Source of the DNA: Xenorhabdus sp. IM139775
Lineage (GTDB): Bacteria > Pseudomonadota > Gammaproteobacteria > Enterobacterales > Enterobacteriaceae
Direction of reading: 5' to 3'
Assembly (NCBI RefSeq): GCF_028598745.1
Contig: NZ_JAQRFK010000003.1
Coordinates: 24,461 to 88,460, forward strand
Length of the DNA stretch: 64,000 nt
Part shown: piece after piece, positions 1 to 9,840 of the stretch
Position numbering within the stretch: the first letter of the stretch is position 1
Layout: each line of letters starts with the position of its first letter
Notes under the pieces: generated by a model
The model's input: only the letters and a program-made list of their open reading frames with translations
Told to the model about the DNA's origin: nothing
The model's database searches: none
Made by a program: the position numbers and the translations under genes

Positions 1-30
1 TAGCATCGTTTTACGTCATAAGGGGAATAT

Positions 31-819
31 ATGAATCAGGGGCTAAAAATCAATGGGTTGAACGCAGGGTATCCGAAACATCCCGTGATTGAAAATCTGG
101 ATGTTAATTCATTGCCCCATGGTCAAATCACCGTATTGCTAGGGCCGAATGGTTGTGGTAAATCCACACTCCTGCGTTCGCTGGCGGGGCTGAATAAAGC
201 CAGTGGTGAATTGCTGTTGAACGGGCAGGATTTGATGAAGATGAATTTTGCCCAACGTGCCCAAAACGTGGTTTATTTGCCTCAGTCATTACCCGCGGGT
301 GTGCATCTTCATGTATTGGAATCGGTGATTGTCGCCCAACGGGCATCTGGTGGCGTGAGTAATAGCCAATGTGAACAAGAGGTCATGGAACTGTTACGCC
401 AGCTTGGTATTGAGCATTTGGCACTCAGCTATTTGGATCAATTATCGGGTGGTCAGAAGCAGTTGGTTGGATTGGCTCAATCATTAATTCGCCGTCCGAC
501 GTTATTATTATTGGATGAACCGTTAAGTGCGCTGGATTTAAATTACCAATACCATGTCATGGATTTAGTCGCCCGTGAAACGCGCCGCCGTAACATTATT
601 ACCATTGTTGTTGTCCACGATATTAATATTGCATTGCGTCATGGTGACCATGTGTTAATGCTAAAAAAAGGTAACTTAATTTCACAAGGTATACCTGAAC
701 AGGTTATTACGCCAAGTAGTTTGGCTGAGGTTTATGGTATTAAAGGCCGGATTGAACGTTGTTCTCAGGGAATACCACAAGTATTGATTGATGGTTTAGT
801 GACAGAATTAGCGAGTTAA
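31..819 (+). CDS. ABC transporter ATP-binding protein, FecE/FepC type (iron-chelate import)
   Basis: 262 aa cytoplasmic ATPase of the iron-siderophore/haem/B12 import class. It should power a FecCD-type permease that moves an iron chelate from the periplasm to the cytoplasm. Seen: Walker A GPNGCGKST at residues 38-46, signature LSGGQ at 138-142, Walker B LLLLDEP at 158-164, and a switch His in VVVHD. The length is normal for the family. The ATG is preceded by AAGGGG (positions 20-25). In another frame the bases before it read through to a TGA that overlaps this ATG, so a permease gene ending just left of the window is possible. A TonB-dependent receptor follows on the same strand, consistent with one uptake locus. 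The transported chelate cannot be told from sequence alone. Confidence 0.85.
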   Translation: MNQGLKINGLNAGYPKHPVIENLDVNSLPHGQITVLLGPNGCGKSTLLRSLAGLNKASGELLLNGQDLMKMNFAQRAQNVVYLPQSLPAGVHLHVLESVIVAQRASGGVSNSQCEQEVMELLRQLGIEHLALSYLDQLSGGQKQLVGLAQSLIRRPTLLLLDEPLSALDLNYQYHVMDLVARETRRRNIITIVVVHDINIALRHGDHVLMLKKGNLISQGIPEQVITPSSLAEVYGIKGRIERCSQGIPQVLIDGLVTELAS

Positions 820-973
820 AATAATAAAAGCGATAAATCATTTTAGTGGAACTAAAGTGTCATTTATTAAATGTAATACTTACAGGGGTTATTAGTTGTC
901 CCTGTATTGTGAGCGTATGTCGGTTATCCATATTGGTTTAAATAATTCTATTCTACCGTTTGGAGAGTCGGGA

Positions 974-2932
974 ATGGCTGTTTTTGCAAAGAAAAAAGTT
1001 GTATTAGGTATTATTGCCGCTATTTCATCCAGTGCTGTTTTAGCGGCTAATAATGGCGAAGATAAAATTGTTGTCACCACTGCCGCAGGTTTCCAGCAAG
1101 AAATTGAAGATGCACCTGCTTCTATTTCAGTGGTTAGCCGCGAAGAGCTGGAAACTAAAGCCTATCGTGATGTGACGGATGCCTTGAAAGATGTACCGGG
1201 TGTGGTTGTTACTGGCGGTGGTAGCAGCAGCGATATCAGTATTCGTGGTATGTCGTCCAAATATACCATGATCTTGGTTGATGGTAAGCGTGTTGATACA
1301 CGTGGCACTCGTCCGAATAGTGATGGTTCGGGAATTGAACAAGGGTGGTTACCACCGTTGGCCGCCATTGAACGTATTGAAGTGGTACGGGGACCCATGT
1401 CTTCGCTATATGGTTCTGATGCTATGGGCGGTGTGATTAATGTGATTACCCGCAAGGCGCAGAAAGACTGGCATTTAAGTGTGAGAGCAGATGCTACCCT
1501 AACCGAAAGTAAACATTCGGGGAATAGCTATCAGAATAGTATTTATGCTGCCGGGCCAGTTATTGAAGGATTACTGGGATTGAGGGTGAATGGCCTATAT
1601 TCGCATCGTAATGAAGATAAATTCTTAGGGGGATTTAGAGAGCAAGAGATGCGTAACGGTGCAGTGGCGGTCTCTTTAACGCCGGATGGGAAAAATGATT
1701 TTACTTTTGAAGCTGGCCGCTATGAACAAGATCGCGATTCAACGATTGGCAAGACTCGCGACTGTCAGCCAAAATCGTGTAAAAATGACATAAGTCGTTA
1801 TAAACGTAATAATTATTCTATTACTCATCAGGGGGTTTATGACTTTGGTGCCATGACGTCTTATATTCAAAGAGATGAATCTCGTAATCCTGAACGTGAG
1901 ATGACAAACAATGATACGGTATTCAATAACCATACAACGTTGGTATTTGATGATCATAAAGTTAGCGTCGGTGGCCAATACCGTTATGAGGATTTACGAG
2001 ATAATGGCAATAAGCTGCCTTCAGCCAAAAATGTTAATAAATTAACTCGCTGGAGTTGGGCACTCGTTCTGGAAGACGAATGGCAAATGACGAATGATTT
2101 TGCCCTGACTGGCGGAGTCCGGTTAGATAAGGATCAAAATTTCGGTACGCATTTGACGCCTCGTCTATATGGAGTCTGGCATGCTGATGAGCAATGGACG
2201 ATTAAAGGTGGGATCTCTACAGGCTATCGTTCCCCTGATATAAGACAGGTTGCGCCTAATTGGGGACAAGCAACCGGTGGGCGGTTCAGCAATGGAATGA
2301 TCTTAGGGAATCCAGATCTCAAGCCAGAGAAAAGTATTAATGAAGAAATTAGTATTATCTGGAATAATCAAGATAACCTTAATGTTGGCGTAACCGTTTT
2401 TAATACTGCGTTTAAAGATAAAATTACTGAAATTAGAGGCTGCGAGAAGGATTGTAAGATCGGTAAAGATAAATATGATTTTATTAACAAACGGATAAAT
2501 GTTGATAAAGCCAATATTCGAGGTATCGAAACTACCCTAAATTGGAAGGTGGTTGAAAGTTTGTCATTGGCAGCAAACTATACTTATACTGATTCTGAGC
2601 AAAAAAGTGGTAAATTCAACGGCCAGCCATTAAACAAGATGCCAACACATATGGCAAATGCAACCTTAAACTGGCAGCCGTTACCTGAGTTGGATACTTG
2701 GTCTCGCATTAATTTCCGCAGCAAAACAAAGAATTATCAGTACCGCTCTAGTATGAGAGATGGAACTCCCTCTTATACTTTTGTCGATTTAGGCGTGACT
2801 TATAATTTAGCTAAGAATCTACGCTTGTTAGGTGGAGTTTATAATGTTTTTGACAAACGAGTGACTGAAGAAAGCCATGATGCCGTTCTGGATGGTCGCC
2901 GTTACAATATTGGCATTAATTATGACTTCTAA
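974..2932 (+). CDS. TonB-dependent outer membrane receptor, CirA/FepA-like
   Basis: 652 aa outer membrane receptor, probably for a catecholate or related iron siderophore. I start it at ATG 974, 8 bases after GGAG, because this gives a clean signal peptide (basic MAVFAKKK, hydrophobic core, AVLA cleavage near residue 24). The reading frame also extends upstream to a TTG at 896. A TonB box (DKIVVTTA, residues 30-37) follows, then the plug domain with VVRGPMSSLYGSDAMGGVIN, and a beta-barrel ending in the terminal Phe (NYDF) needed for outer membrane assembly. Two Cys pairs (CQPKSC, CEKDC) lie in predicted extracellular loops. It sits downstream of the FecE-type ATPase, so the pair likely serves one ligand. 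No convincing Fur box was found upstream. Confidence 0.88.
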   Translation: MAVFAKKKVVLGIIAAISSSAVLAANNGEDKIVVTTAAGFQQEIEDAPASISVVSREELETKAYRDVTDALKDVPGVVVTGGGSSSDISIRGMSSKYTMILVDGKRVDTRGTRPNSDGSGIEQGWLPPLAAIERIEVVRGPMSSLYGSDAMGGVINVITRKAQKDWHLSVRADATLTESKHSGNSYQNSIYAAGPVIEGLLGLRVNGLYSHRNEDKFLGGFREQEMRNGAVAVSLTPDGKNDFTFEAGRYEQDRDSTIGKTRDCQPKSCKNDISRYKRNNYSITHQGVYDFGAMTSYIQRDESRNPEREMTNNDTVFNNHTTLVFDDHKVSVGGQYRYEDLRDNGNKLPSAKNVNKLTRWSWALVLEDEWQMTNDFALTGGVRLDKDQNFGTHLTPRLYGVWHADEQWTIKGGISTGYRSPDIRQVAPNWGQATGGRFSNGMILGNPDLKPEKSINEEISIIWNNQDNLNVGVTVFNTAFKDKITEIRGCEKDCKIGKDKYDFINKRINVDKANIRGIETTLNWKVVESLSLAANYTYTDSEQKSGKFNGQPLNKMPTHMANATLNWQPLPELDTWSRINFRSKTKNYQYRSSMRDGTPSYTFVDLGVTYNLAKNLRLLGGVYNVFDKRVTEESHDAVLDGRRYNIGINYDF

Positions 2933-2997
2933 TTAATATTTGTTTTTTTATAAATATTAATCATTATACCTAATATCTAAGCCTCATATAGAATCAT

Positions 2998-3033
2998 CCC
3001 GTCATCAATTTCATGATGGCGGGGCGATTTTTT
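2998..3033 (+). terminator. Rho-independent terminator of the TonB receptor gene
   Basis: A GC-rich hairpin, CCCGTCATCA paired with TGATGGCGGG (one G-U wobble) around a six-base loop, is followed by CGATTTTTT. It lies 65 bases after the receptor stop codon. Confidence 0.8.
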
Positions 3034-3596
3034 ACTATCAAAAAAATCAAATTAAATGGCAAAGAGTTCTTCTCTGTGCTAAAAACTTATCAAAAGCCAA
3101 TCAACGGATATGATGGCGTTAAGTTTCAGCACTAACTCAGTAAGGGCCTAACTCCATAAGGCTCTGTAGTGTCGTAAAAAATAATAAATTTTTAGTGCCG
3201 TCACGCTTGCTATTTCTGGACTTGAAAGGCAAAATACGTGCACTAAAAAATAACTGGTGCGTAAATATGCACCAGTTATTTTTTTTGCTTTGAGTTATTT
3301 TTTACAACACCAAGAGGCCGGATTCTGTTCCGGATCGATATTGACCATAAGCAACCATCATTGAAACTGGGTTGCTGTACTGAGGAATGCAAACATGGAG
3401 CAATTATTCTCTTTTGCACTGGTGCCAATTGGCGCTCGTTGCTGCAACGATGACTATGGGGCATGTCCCTCTGTCAATTTGCCTTATTCCAATTCTTCTT
3501 TCTTTTCTGTTTATAGACAGATGCGAAGTCAGCCCAGTAACTATCGATTAAGTAGTTGTATCAATACCCAGATCGAAGTTATGGGAGATTTTGCTC
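3034..3596 (+). other. Long non-coding leader region upstream of puuP
   Basis: About 560 bases without a recognisable gene. It holds a strong bidirectional terminator-like hairpin (3248-3286) and smaller hairpins near 3330 and 3350-3376 (GCAACC with GGTTGC). A 70-codon ATG frame (3395-3607) with an AGGA 9 bases upstream runs into the puuP start, but its product resembles nothing known. The region could encode an sRNA ending at 3286, a regulated puuP leader, or both. Confidence 0.4.
3248..3288. terminator. Strong bidirectional terminator-like hairpin with no upstream ORF
   Basis: A perfect 13-bp stem, AAATAACTGGTGC with GCACCAGTTATTT, closes an 8-base loop. It has a U-run on both strands (TTTTTTTT on plus, TTTTTT on minus). 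The receptor gene already has its own terminator 215 bases earlier, so this one ends some other transcript. Confidence 0.7.
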
Positions 3597-4985
3597 ATGT
3601 TGCATAATACCACCACTACTGCTAGCGCACTTGGTATGAACCAAACCAGTGCTGACAACCGCGTTCAACTGAGAAGAACATTGACTCTGTTTCAAGTCGT
3701 CATGATGGGCCTTGCCTATATGCAGCCAATGACTATTTTTGATACATTTGGTATTGTTTCTGGTTTGACCGGCGGGCACGTTGCGACCTCTTATGCTATT
3801 GCATTGATCGCGGTTTTATTTACAGCGTTAAGTTATGGAAAATTAGTAAAACGCTTTCCGTCGGCGGGTTCTGCTTATACTTACGTACAAAAATCAATGA
3901 ACCCCCATCTTGGATTTATGGTCGGTTGGTCGTCTTTACTGGACTATCTGTTAATGCCGATGATTAATGTCTTATTGGCAACGATTTATCTACAGGCTCT
4001 GTTTCCGGGTATTGATCCATGGGTTTTTGTGATCATGCTGGCTGTGATTACGACCGCCTTCAATTTGTGTGGCATCAATGTTGTTGCGAATATCAATAGC
4101 ATCGTTGTGATTGTTCAGATTGCTGTTATGGCAATACTTGTCGGACTGATGATCCGTGGTGTTTATCATGGGGAAGGTGCCGGTACGTTACTGAGCATTC
4201 AGCCATTTACATCAGAAGAAGCGCGATTAATTCCGATGATTACTGGCGCGACGATACTTTGCTTCTCATTTCTTGGGTTTGATGGTATTAGCTCTTTGTC
4301 TGAAGAAACACCAAATGCAGGTAAGGTTGTTCCTAAAGCGATTTTCCTGACCGCATTAATTGGTGGTGTTATCTTCATCGCAGTGTCTTATTTTCTACAA
4401 CTCTATTTCCCGGATATTTCCCGGTTTAAAAACCCGGATGCTTCTCAGCCAGAAATTATGTTGTATGTTGCTGGCTCGTTGTTCCAGTACGTTATTCTCA
4501 TATTTTCTAGTGTCACGGTAATGGCTTCCGGTATGGCTGCACATGCAGGGGTATCCCGTTTACTGTACGTGATGGGGCGTGATGGCGTGCTGCCTGAGAA
4601 AGTATTTGCTTATGTTCACCCGAAATGGCGTACTCCGGCAATCAATGTCATATTGGTTGGGATTGTTGTTCTTTTAGCGGGTTGCTTGAATTTGGTGACA
4701 GCCACAGCATTGATCAATTTCGGTGCGTTGGTCGCATTTACTTTTGTTAACTTGTCGGTTATCTCTCAATTCTATATTCGTGAGCGTCGTAACTGTACAT
4801 TGAAAGACACCTTGAATTTCCTGATCCTGCCACTATTTGGTGCAGCGACAGTCGGGGTCTTGTGGGTGAATCTGGAAGCAAAATCGATGGAGTTAGGTTT
4901 GATTTGGGCAGGAATTGGCCTTATTTACATGTTTTTCCTGACACGTAGCTTCCGGCAGCCAATGCCTCAGTTCAGTGAGTCATAA
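3597..4985 (+). CDS. puuP: Putrescine importer, APC family (PuuP)
   Basis: 462 aa inner membrane permease with about 12 hydrophobic segments. It closely follows remembered E. coli PuuP (461 aa) along its whole length: [20 protein letters not shown] near the N-terminus, [20 protein letters not shown], then [16 protein letters not shown] and [20 protein letters not shown]. PuuP imports putrescine as a carbon and nitrogen source by proton symport. The reading frame also has a TTG six bases upstream, but ATG 3597 has GGGAG (3583-3587) at good spacing. No puuADRCBE catabolic genes lie beside it, so its partner pathway is elsewhere or it serves general polyamine uptake. Another small polyamine or amino acid is possible as substrate. 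Confidence 0.75.
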   Translation: MLHNTTTTASALGMNQTSADNRVQLRRTLTLFQVVMMGLAYMQPMTIFDTFGIVSGLTGGHVATSYAIALIAVLFTALSYGKLVKRFPSAGSAYTYVQKSMNPHLGFMVGWSSLLDYLLMPMINVLLATIYLQALFPGIDPWVFVIMLAVITTAFNLCGINVVANINSIVVIVQIAVMAILVGLMIRGVYHGEGAGTLLSIQPFTSEEARLIPMITGATILCFSFLGFDGISSLSEETPNAGKVVPKAIFLTALIGGVIFIAVSYFLQLYFPDISRFKNPDASQPEIMLYVAGSLFQYVILIFSSVTVMASGMAAHAGVSRLLYVMGRDGVLPEKVFAYVHPKWRTPAINVILVGIVVLLAGCLNLVTATALINFGALVAFTFVNLSVISQFYIRERRNCTLKDTLNFLILPLFGAATVGVLWVNLEAKSMELGLIWAGIGLIYMFFLTRSFRQPMPQFSES

Positions 4986-5058
4986 TAAAAGAGAGATTTT
5001 AAACGGCGGCGGGTAAGGCTGCTGTTTGAACATGAAGAATACACTGATACTTTTTGTG

Positions 5059-5089
5059 AAACAGCACCGTTGGGTGCTGTTTTCATTTT
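5059..5089 (+). terminator. Rho-independent terminator of puuP
   Basis: A perfect 10-bp stem, AAACAGCACC with GGTGCTGTTT, has a GTTG loop and the U-rich tail TCATTTT. Confidence 0.8.
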
Positions 5090-5213
5090 AATTGAATAAA
5101 AAAGCATAGAAATTATACAAAACTTATCAAAAGACATCATATAATAAAAATTCGCCATACCTGATTTCATTAAGAGCACGTTTGCTTGGCTCTCGTAAGG
5201 TAAGAAAACGATT

Positions 5214-6959
5214 ATGAATGATGCTAAAAACCCTCAAAATCAGCAATTCATTGCTGTTCTCACCCATATTGTTGGCGCTACTCATATTCTCGCTGAACCC
5301 CGAAAAACGGAGCGTTACCGTAAAGGCTTTCGTTCTGGACAAGGGAATGCCCTTGCGGTTGTTTTTCCGGGGTCATTATTGGAGCAGTGGCAAGTATTCA
5401 AAGCCTGTGTTAATGCCGATAAAATTATTCTGATGCAGGCAGCCAATACCGGGTTAACGGAAGGTTCTACACCGAGTGGTGATAATTACGACCGCGATAT
5501 CGTCATTATTAACACCTTACGCATGGATAAAATCCAGATCCTTCAATCAACGAACCAAGTTATTGCCTTTCCGGGGAGTACACTGTGGCATTTAGAAAAG
5601 GTATTGAAACCATTGGGACGTGAACCGCATTCCGTGATTGGTTCGTCCTGTATTGGGGCTTCTGTTATTGGGGGGATTTGCAATAACTCAGGCGGTTCTT
5701 TGGTGCAGCGTGGGCCAGCTTATACCGAAATGGCACTCTATGGACGTGTCAATGAAAAGGGAGAAGCTGAGCTGATTAATCACTTGGGAATATCGTTGGG
5801 TGATCAGCCTGAAGATATTTTGACTTGTCTGGAAGAGCAACGTTACCGAACCGAAGATATTCAGCGCAATGACAACGTGGCCTCTGATCATGAATATTCA
5901 CAGCGTGTCCGTGATGTTGATGCAGGCACGCCATCACGGTTCAATGCGGATGAGCGCAGGTTGTTTGAAGCCTCAGGTTGTGCGGGTAAATTAGTTGTTT
6001 TTGCCGTCCGTCTTGATACTTTCCCCGCAGAGTCCTCTTCGCAAGTTTTCTACATCGGAACCCATCAACCTGATGTATTGACGGAGTTACGTCGTCATAT
6101 TTTATCGAATTTCCAGCACTTGCCCGTTGCCGGGGAATACATGCATCGGGATATATTTGATATCGCAGAAATCTATGGGAAAGACACCTTTGTTATGATT
6201 GATAAACTCGGTACAGATAAAATGCCGATGTTTTTCAATTTGAAAGGACGGGCCGATGCCATATTAGATAAAGTGCCGTTTTTACCCTCACATCTAACCG
6301 ATCGTATTATGCAGGGATTGAGCCGCTTATTGCCCTCGCATTTACCCGAACGCCTGAAAGAGTACCGGAACCGCTTTGAACATCACTTAATGTTGAAAAT
6401 GTCAGGTGAGGGAATTAAGGAGGCGAGTGAGTGGCTGGAAAGTTACTTTAAACAAGCGGATGGAGAATATTTTGCTTGTACTCCAGCAGAAGGTGCAAAA
6501 GCATTCTTACACCGTTTTGCCGCCGCAGGGGCTGCAATCCGTTACCAAGCTGTTCATAGTCATGAAGTGGAAGATATTTTGGCATTGGACATTGCCTTGC
6601 GCCGTAATGATCGAGAATGGTTTGAGACTTTGCCGGCCGAAATTAATAAAGCGTTGGTTCACCGGCTTTATTATGGCCATTTTATGTGTCATGTATTTCA
6701 TCAAGACTATATCGTCAAAAAAGGCACCGATGTTCATGCCCTAAAAGCAAAAATGCTGGAAATTTTGAATCAACGTGGGGCAGAGTACCCCGCTGAACAC
6801 AACGTGGGTCATTTATATAAAGCCAAACCACAGCTTAAGCGTTTCTATCAAATGACTGATCCGACCAACAGCTTAAATCCGGGGATAGGTAAAACGTCTA
6901 AGCTGAAACATTGGGGAGAAGAATGCGGTTGCCACGTTGTTGAGCATCAACAGGATTAG
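5214..6959 (+). CDS. dld: Quinone-dependent D-lactate dehydrogenase
   Basis: 581 aa FAD enzyme, slightly longer than E. coli Dld (571 aa). It oxidises D-lactate to pyruvate at the inner face of the cytoplasmic membrane and passes electrons to quinone. Seen: an FAD-binding PCMH domain with PSGDNYDRDIVIINTLRMDK and SSCIGASVIGGICNNSGGSL, then the Dld-specific membrane-binding region rich in Arg/Lys (about 330-400), and the C-terminal motif GHLYKAKP with SLNPGIGKTSK. It is a single-gene unit bounded by terminators, convergent with sbcB. The start ATG has a modest TAAGGTAAG upstream. Confidence 0.95.
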   Translation: MNDAKNPQNQQFIAVLTHIVGATHILAEPRKTERYRKGFRSGQGNALAVVFPGSLLEQWQVFKACVNADKIILMQAANTGLTEGSTPSGDNYDRDIVIINTLRMDKIQILQSTNQVIAFPGSTLWHLEKVLKPLGREPHSVIGSSCIGASVIGGICNNSGGSLVQRGPAYTEMALYGRVNEKGEAELINHLGISLGDQPEDILTCLEEQRYRTEDIQRNDNVASDHEYSQRVRDVDAGTPSRFNADERRLFEASGCAGKLVVFAVRLDTFPAESSSQVFYIGTHQPDVLTELRRHILSNFQHLPVAGEYMHRDIFDIAEIYGKDTFVMIDKLGTDKMPMFFNLKGRADAILDKVPFLPSHLTDRIMQGLSRLLPSHLPERLKEYRNRFEHHLMLKMSGEGIKEASEWLESYFKQADGEYFACTPAEGAKAFLHRFAAAGAAIRYQAVHSHEVEDILALDIALRRNDREWFETLPAEINKALVHRLYYGHFMCHVFHQDYIVKKGTDVHALKAKMLEILNQRGAEYPAEHNVGHLYKAKPQLKRFYQMTDPTNSLNPGIGKTSKLKHWGEECGCHVVEHQQD

Positions 6960-6983
6960 TTTGCCTTTATAACGAATTCAAAA

Positions 6984-7020
6984 TAGAAAAAGACAACACA
7001 TTGCTGTTTGTCTTTTTCTA
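6984..7020. terminator. Bidirectional terminator between dld and sbcB
   Basis: A perfect 13-bp stem, TAGAAAAAGACAA with TTGTCTTTTTCTA, closes an 11-base loop. A- and U-rich flanks let it serve both convergent genes. Confidence 0.75.
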
Positions 7021-7050
7021 TGATTAAACGAATCTTAATATCTATAGCTT

Positions 7051-8481
7051 TTATTCAGCTAATTGCACTGCGTAATTAACCAATGCTTTTAACTGACGGC
7101 ACTTTTCTTCATCAGACTGATATTCAGCAAAAAGTCTTTCAATCGTTGCAAGATATTGGCTGATACTTTCCGGTGTTAACGTATCCTGACGATAACGCAA
7201 CCAGCGTTGTTGCTCGTCATCATCCAGTGTTGCTGGGTAGTTTCTCGCGCGATAGCGGAATAACAGCGGCTTAATGCGCGCATCCTGGAATGTTAAATCC
7301 AGGGCAGGTAAGTTCTGGGGCGATGTTTCTCTGATAATTTCCATTGCGGTTTTATCAGCATCACTGAAAAAACCGCTATAAAGTTTAGTATCGATATTAT
7401 CAGATTCTGGGAACACGTCTGGATCAGAAAACAGTTCAACAACTTTTTCTCTGATTTGCGGATGATTGCGCAGGATAGCCAAATTTTGTTCACATTGGTT
7501 GCGATCTAATCCGACCCGCTCGGCATCTTTTGGCCGCAAGGTATTTTCTGGTGCAATGATTGGGCATTTATTAATATGCACCAGTTTAATCGGGACCGGG
7601 CTTTGATCGGGCCGTAATTCATCCCGCCGGGTATATAAACGCTCGCGTAATTCCTCTGCGCTGAGTTGCAGAAGTGGCGTGATATCACCGGCCAGATCGC
7701 ACATGATAACCGCATTGCGGTTACTCGGATGCCATGCCAAAGGCGCGACAAGGCTAATATTGCTGCGCAGAGTCCCAAACATGCCTGATACATGTACCAG
7801 AGGTTTCATTTGTGGAATATCAATTTGATTGCTGATTTTCTGTTTATTTCTTAACTGGAAAAAGTAATCAAATAGCTTAGGTTGGGCTTTTTTCACCAAC
7901 TTGGCCATGGCAATAGTGGCATAAACATCGGACATGGCATCATGCGCATGAGTATGCTCAACACCATTGGCTTTTGTCAGATGTTCCAGTTTGAAGCTGG
8001 GTAGTCCATCTTCATTCTCTGGCCAGACAATCCCTTCCGGACGCAAGGCATAGCAGGCACGCAATACATCAAGCAAATCCCAGCGGGAATTGCCTTTTTG
8101 CCAGCTATAGGCATAAGGGTCGTAAAAGTTACGGTAAAAAATATTACGGCTGACTTCGTCATCAAAACGAATGTTATTGTAGCCAAGAATACAGGTATTG
8201 GGTTTGCTGAACGCGTCATGGATTTGTCGGGTGAATTCAGCTTCATTGACGCCGTTTTTCAAGGCCAACTGAGGGGTAATTCCCGTGATCATGACAGCTT
8301 CAGGGTCGGGAAGATAATCATCAGCGGGAGCACAATACACCACTAAAGGCTCTTCAATGATATTAAAATCACTGTCGGTGCGAACTCCTGCAAATTGTGC
8401 GGGGCGATCCAAGGCCGGATGCTTACCAAAGGTTTCATAATCATGGAAGTAGAAACTCTGGTTTTCTTTACGGGTATTCAA
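7051..8481 (-). CDS. sbcB: Exodeoxyribonuclease I
   Basis: 476 aa, against 475 in E. coli. It degrades single-stranded DNA 3' to 5' in recombination and mismatch repair and binds SSB. Seen: DEDDh exonuclease motif I FHDYETFG with the catalytic Asp and Glu, motif II around GYNNIRFDDEV, and motif III HDAMSDVYATIAMAKL with His and Asp, followed by the SH3-like and helical C-terminal domains. The start is a TTG at 8481. The frame has a stop 15 codons upstream, no ATG between, and GAAGAG 9 bases before the TTG, and this start gives the same N-terminal length as E. coli. It is divergent from tmaR, as in E. coli where the two are also close. Confidence 0.95.
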   Translation of the reverse strand: MNTRKENQSFYFHDYETFGKHPALDRPAQFAGVRTDSDFNIIEEPLVVYCAPADDYLPDPEAVMITGITPQLALKNGVNEAEFTRQIHDAFSKPNTCILGYNNIRFDDEVSRNIFYRNFYDPYAYSWQKGNSRWDLLDVLRACYALRPEGIVWPENEDGLPSFKLEHLTKANGVEHTHAHDAMSDVYATIAMAKLVKKAQPKLFDYFFQLRNKQKISNQIDIPQMKPLVHVSGMFGTLRSNISLVAPLAWHPSNRNAVIMCDLAGDITPLLQLSAEELRERLYTRRDELRPDQSPVPIKLVHINKCPIIAPENTLRPKDAERVGLDRNQCEQNLAILRNHPQIREKVVELFSDPDVFPESDNIDTKLYSGFFSDADKTAMEIIRETSPQNLPALDLTFQDARIKPLLFRYRARNYPATLDDDEQQRWLRYRQDTLTPESISQYLATIERLFAEYQSDEEKCRQLKALVNYAVQLAE

Positions 8482-8719
8482 GGTTGTGTACTCTTCGTTG
8501 TCGCCAATCTTGGTATTACTATTTCAGTATTACTATGTGCTGTACATGGTAAACCATATTATGACGGATCTGAATGATTGGGTATGGATAACTATATCGT
8601 GGATTTGAACAATAGTTTGATCAATAAATTGTTGAAACTGACTTGTCTATGCGCTGCTTGAAATTGTATTGTGTAGTTAGCATAAGAAATTATCGGTCTG
8701 ATTAAAAAAGGTGTAAAAA

Positions 8720-9040
8720 ATGGACAACACAAATAAACCAACATTCCACAATGTACTGGAGTTTGTGCGTATATTTCGTCGTAAAAACAAATTACAGCGC
8801 GAAATTGTAGACAATGAGAAAAAGATCCGGGATAACCAAAAACGTGTCCTCCTGCTTGATAACTTGGGTGACTACATAAAGCCCGGCATGTCGATTGAAG
8901 ATATTCAAGGCATTATTGCCCATATGCGCAGTGATTATGAAGAACGCGTTGATGAATATATCATCAAAAATGCCGAGCTATCTAAAGAACGCCGTGAGTT
9001 ATCTAAGAAACTTAAGGCAATGGATGGTGGCGTGAAGTAA
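8720..9040 (+). CDS. tmaR: TmaR (YeeX) pole-localising PTS regulator
   Basis: 106 aa cytoplasmic protein nearly identical in pattern to E. coli TmaR (109 aa): [36 protein letters not shown], and [10 protein letters not shown]. It is highly charged and predicted almost wholly helical or coiled-coil. TmaR forms clusters at the cell pole and sequesters enzyme I of the sugar phosphotransferase system. The start ATG has AAGGTG upstream. Two head-to-tail copies of a 16-bp repeat begin directly after the stop codon and run into the terminator. Confidence 0.92.
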   Translation: MDNTNKPTFHNVLEFVRIFRRKNKLQREIVDNEKKIRDNQKRVLLLDNLGDYIKPGMSIEDIQGIIAHMRSDYEERVDEYIIKNAELSKERRELSKKLKAMDGGVK

Positions 9041-9041
9041 C

Positions 9042-9073
9042 TTTTAGTGAGTGAAAATTTTAGTGGGTGAAAA
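9042..9073 (+). repeat. 16-bp tandem duplication after tmaR
   Basis: TTTTAGTGAGTGAAAA (9042-9057) is followed at once by TTTTAGTGGGTGAAAA (9058-9073), with 15 of 16 bases identical. It lies between the tmaR stop codon and its terminator stem. Confidence 0.9.
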
Positions 9074-9103
9074 CAGCCACGCCCAATGGCGTGGTTGTTT
9101 TTT
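9072..9103 (+). terminator. Rho-independent terminator of tmaR
   Basis: A perfect 12-bp stem AACAGCCACGCC with GGCGTGGTTGTT (one G-U) has loop CAAT and the tail TTTTT. Confidence 0.85.
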
Positions 9104-9107
9104 GGTT

Positions 9108-9734
9108 TTAGTTCCAATGTGGCTTGAGTTCAGGATCAACTAAGGCATAAATTTGGTCATAAGTTTGTTCATCTTCCGCCATTTGTGCCAATTGATTTGC
9201 CACATCCTCCCGGCTGACCATGCCATGAATTTCTGCTTGATAACGTTTGCAATGTCCGGTGCCGGATTGATCTGTCAGTCCGCCAGGGCGGATGATGGTA
9301 AAATCCAATGTGCTGGTTTGCAGGTAACTTTCAGCCAGTGATTTGTATCTGACAGACTGACCAAATAATGATTTGGCCCGTGCTGATAATGACTTCCAAC
9401 TTTCACCACATCCAATGGAAGTGACTAATAACATGCGGGAAATTTGTGCTTGCTCTAAGGCATCTATTATTGCCATATTCCCATAGTGATCGGCATTTCC
9501 TCCGCCAATCGTAGAGAAAACTACCGGGTTTTCTCCCGCTTGAGCAATCGCTTTTTCTATGCTTTCTCTGTCACAAGCATCGCCATGTATAACGTTAACG
9601 CCTACTGCACTGAGTTCCACTGCTTGTTGTGCATTACGAATTAAAGCCGTGACAGGCCGATTTTGTTTTAGGGCAATCGTAACTAAATGGCGTCCGACAC
9701 CTTTTCCAGCACCAAAAATGAGCCAGGGTTTCAT
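9108..9734 (-). CDS. NAD(P)-binding Rossmann-fold oxidoreductase-like protein
   Basis: 208 aa with a nucleotide-binding loop at the extreme N-terminus (WLIFGAGKGVGRHL), then VIHGDACDRESIEKA and the atypical-SDR pattern VTSIGCGESW and FTIIRPGGLTD. It resembles the NmrA/NAD(P)H-binding family, whose members include small oxidoreductases and redox sensors. The substrate is unknown. I place the start at ATG 9734 because GGAGGA (9750-9745) sits 10 bases before it. The upstream in-frame ATG at 9752 would contain that ribosome-binding site inside the coding sequence. It is a single gene between the tmaR terminator and the rne terminator. Confidence 0.75.
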   Translation of the reverse strand: MKPWLIFGAGKGVGRHLVTIALKQNRPVTALIRNAQQAVELSAVGVNVIHGDACDRESIEKAIAQAGENPVVFSTIGGGNADHYGNMAIIDALEQAQISRMLLVTSIGCGESWKSLSARAKSLFGQSVRYKSLAESYLQTSTLDFTIIRPGGLTDQSGTGHCKRYQAEIHGMVSREDVANQLAQMAEDEQTYDQIYALVDPELKPHWN

Positions 9735-9784
9735 AGACAGCAAATCCTCCATAAAATTAACCCTCTTAAATAAACAAGGGTGAA

Positions 9785-9816
9785 TAAAAAAATGGCCCCC
9801 AATCAGGGAGCCATTT
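9785..9816 (-). terminator. Rho-independent terminator of rne
   Basis: On the minus strand ATGGCTCCC pairs with GGGGGCCAT (one wobble) around a five-base loop, followed by TTTTTTATT. It lies 25 bases past the rne stop. Confidence 0.8.
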
Positions 9817-9840
9817 CACCATAAAATTACCGCAATCCGA

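Noticed and set aside
820..973. Fur box upstream of the TonB receptor
   Set aside because: The best stretch (GATAAATCATTTTAG) matches too few positions of the 19-base consensus; not reported as a site although iron control is likely.
3395..3607. 70-codon ORF overlapping the puuP start
   Set aside because: It has AGGA upstream, but the product has no recognisable pattern and the DNA is full of hairpins. Mentioned only as part of the leader.
6406..6744. 112-codon frame inside dld
   Set aside because: Lies wholly within a conserved gene in another frame and encodes nothing recognisable; a shadow frame.
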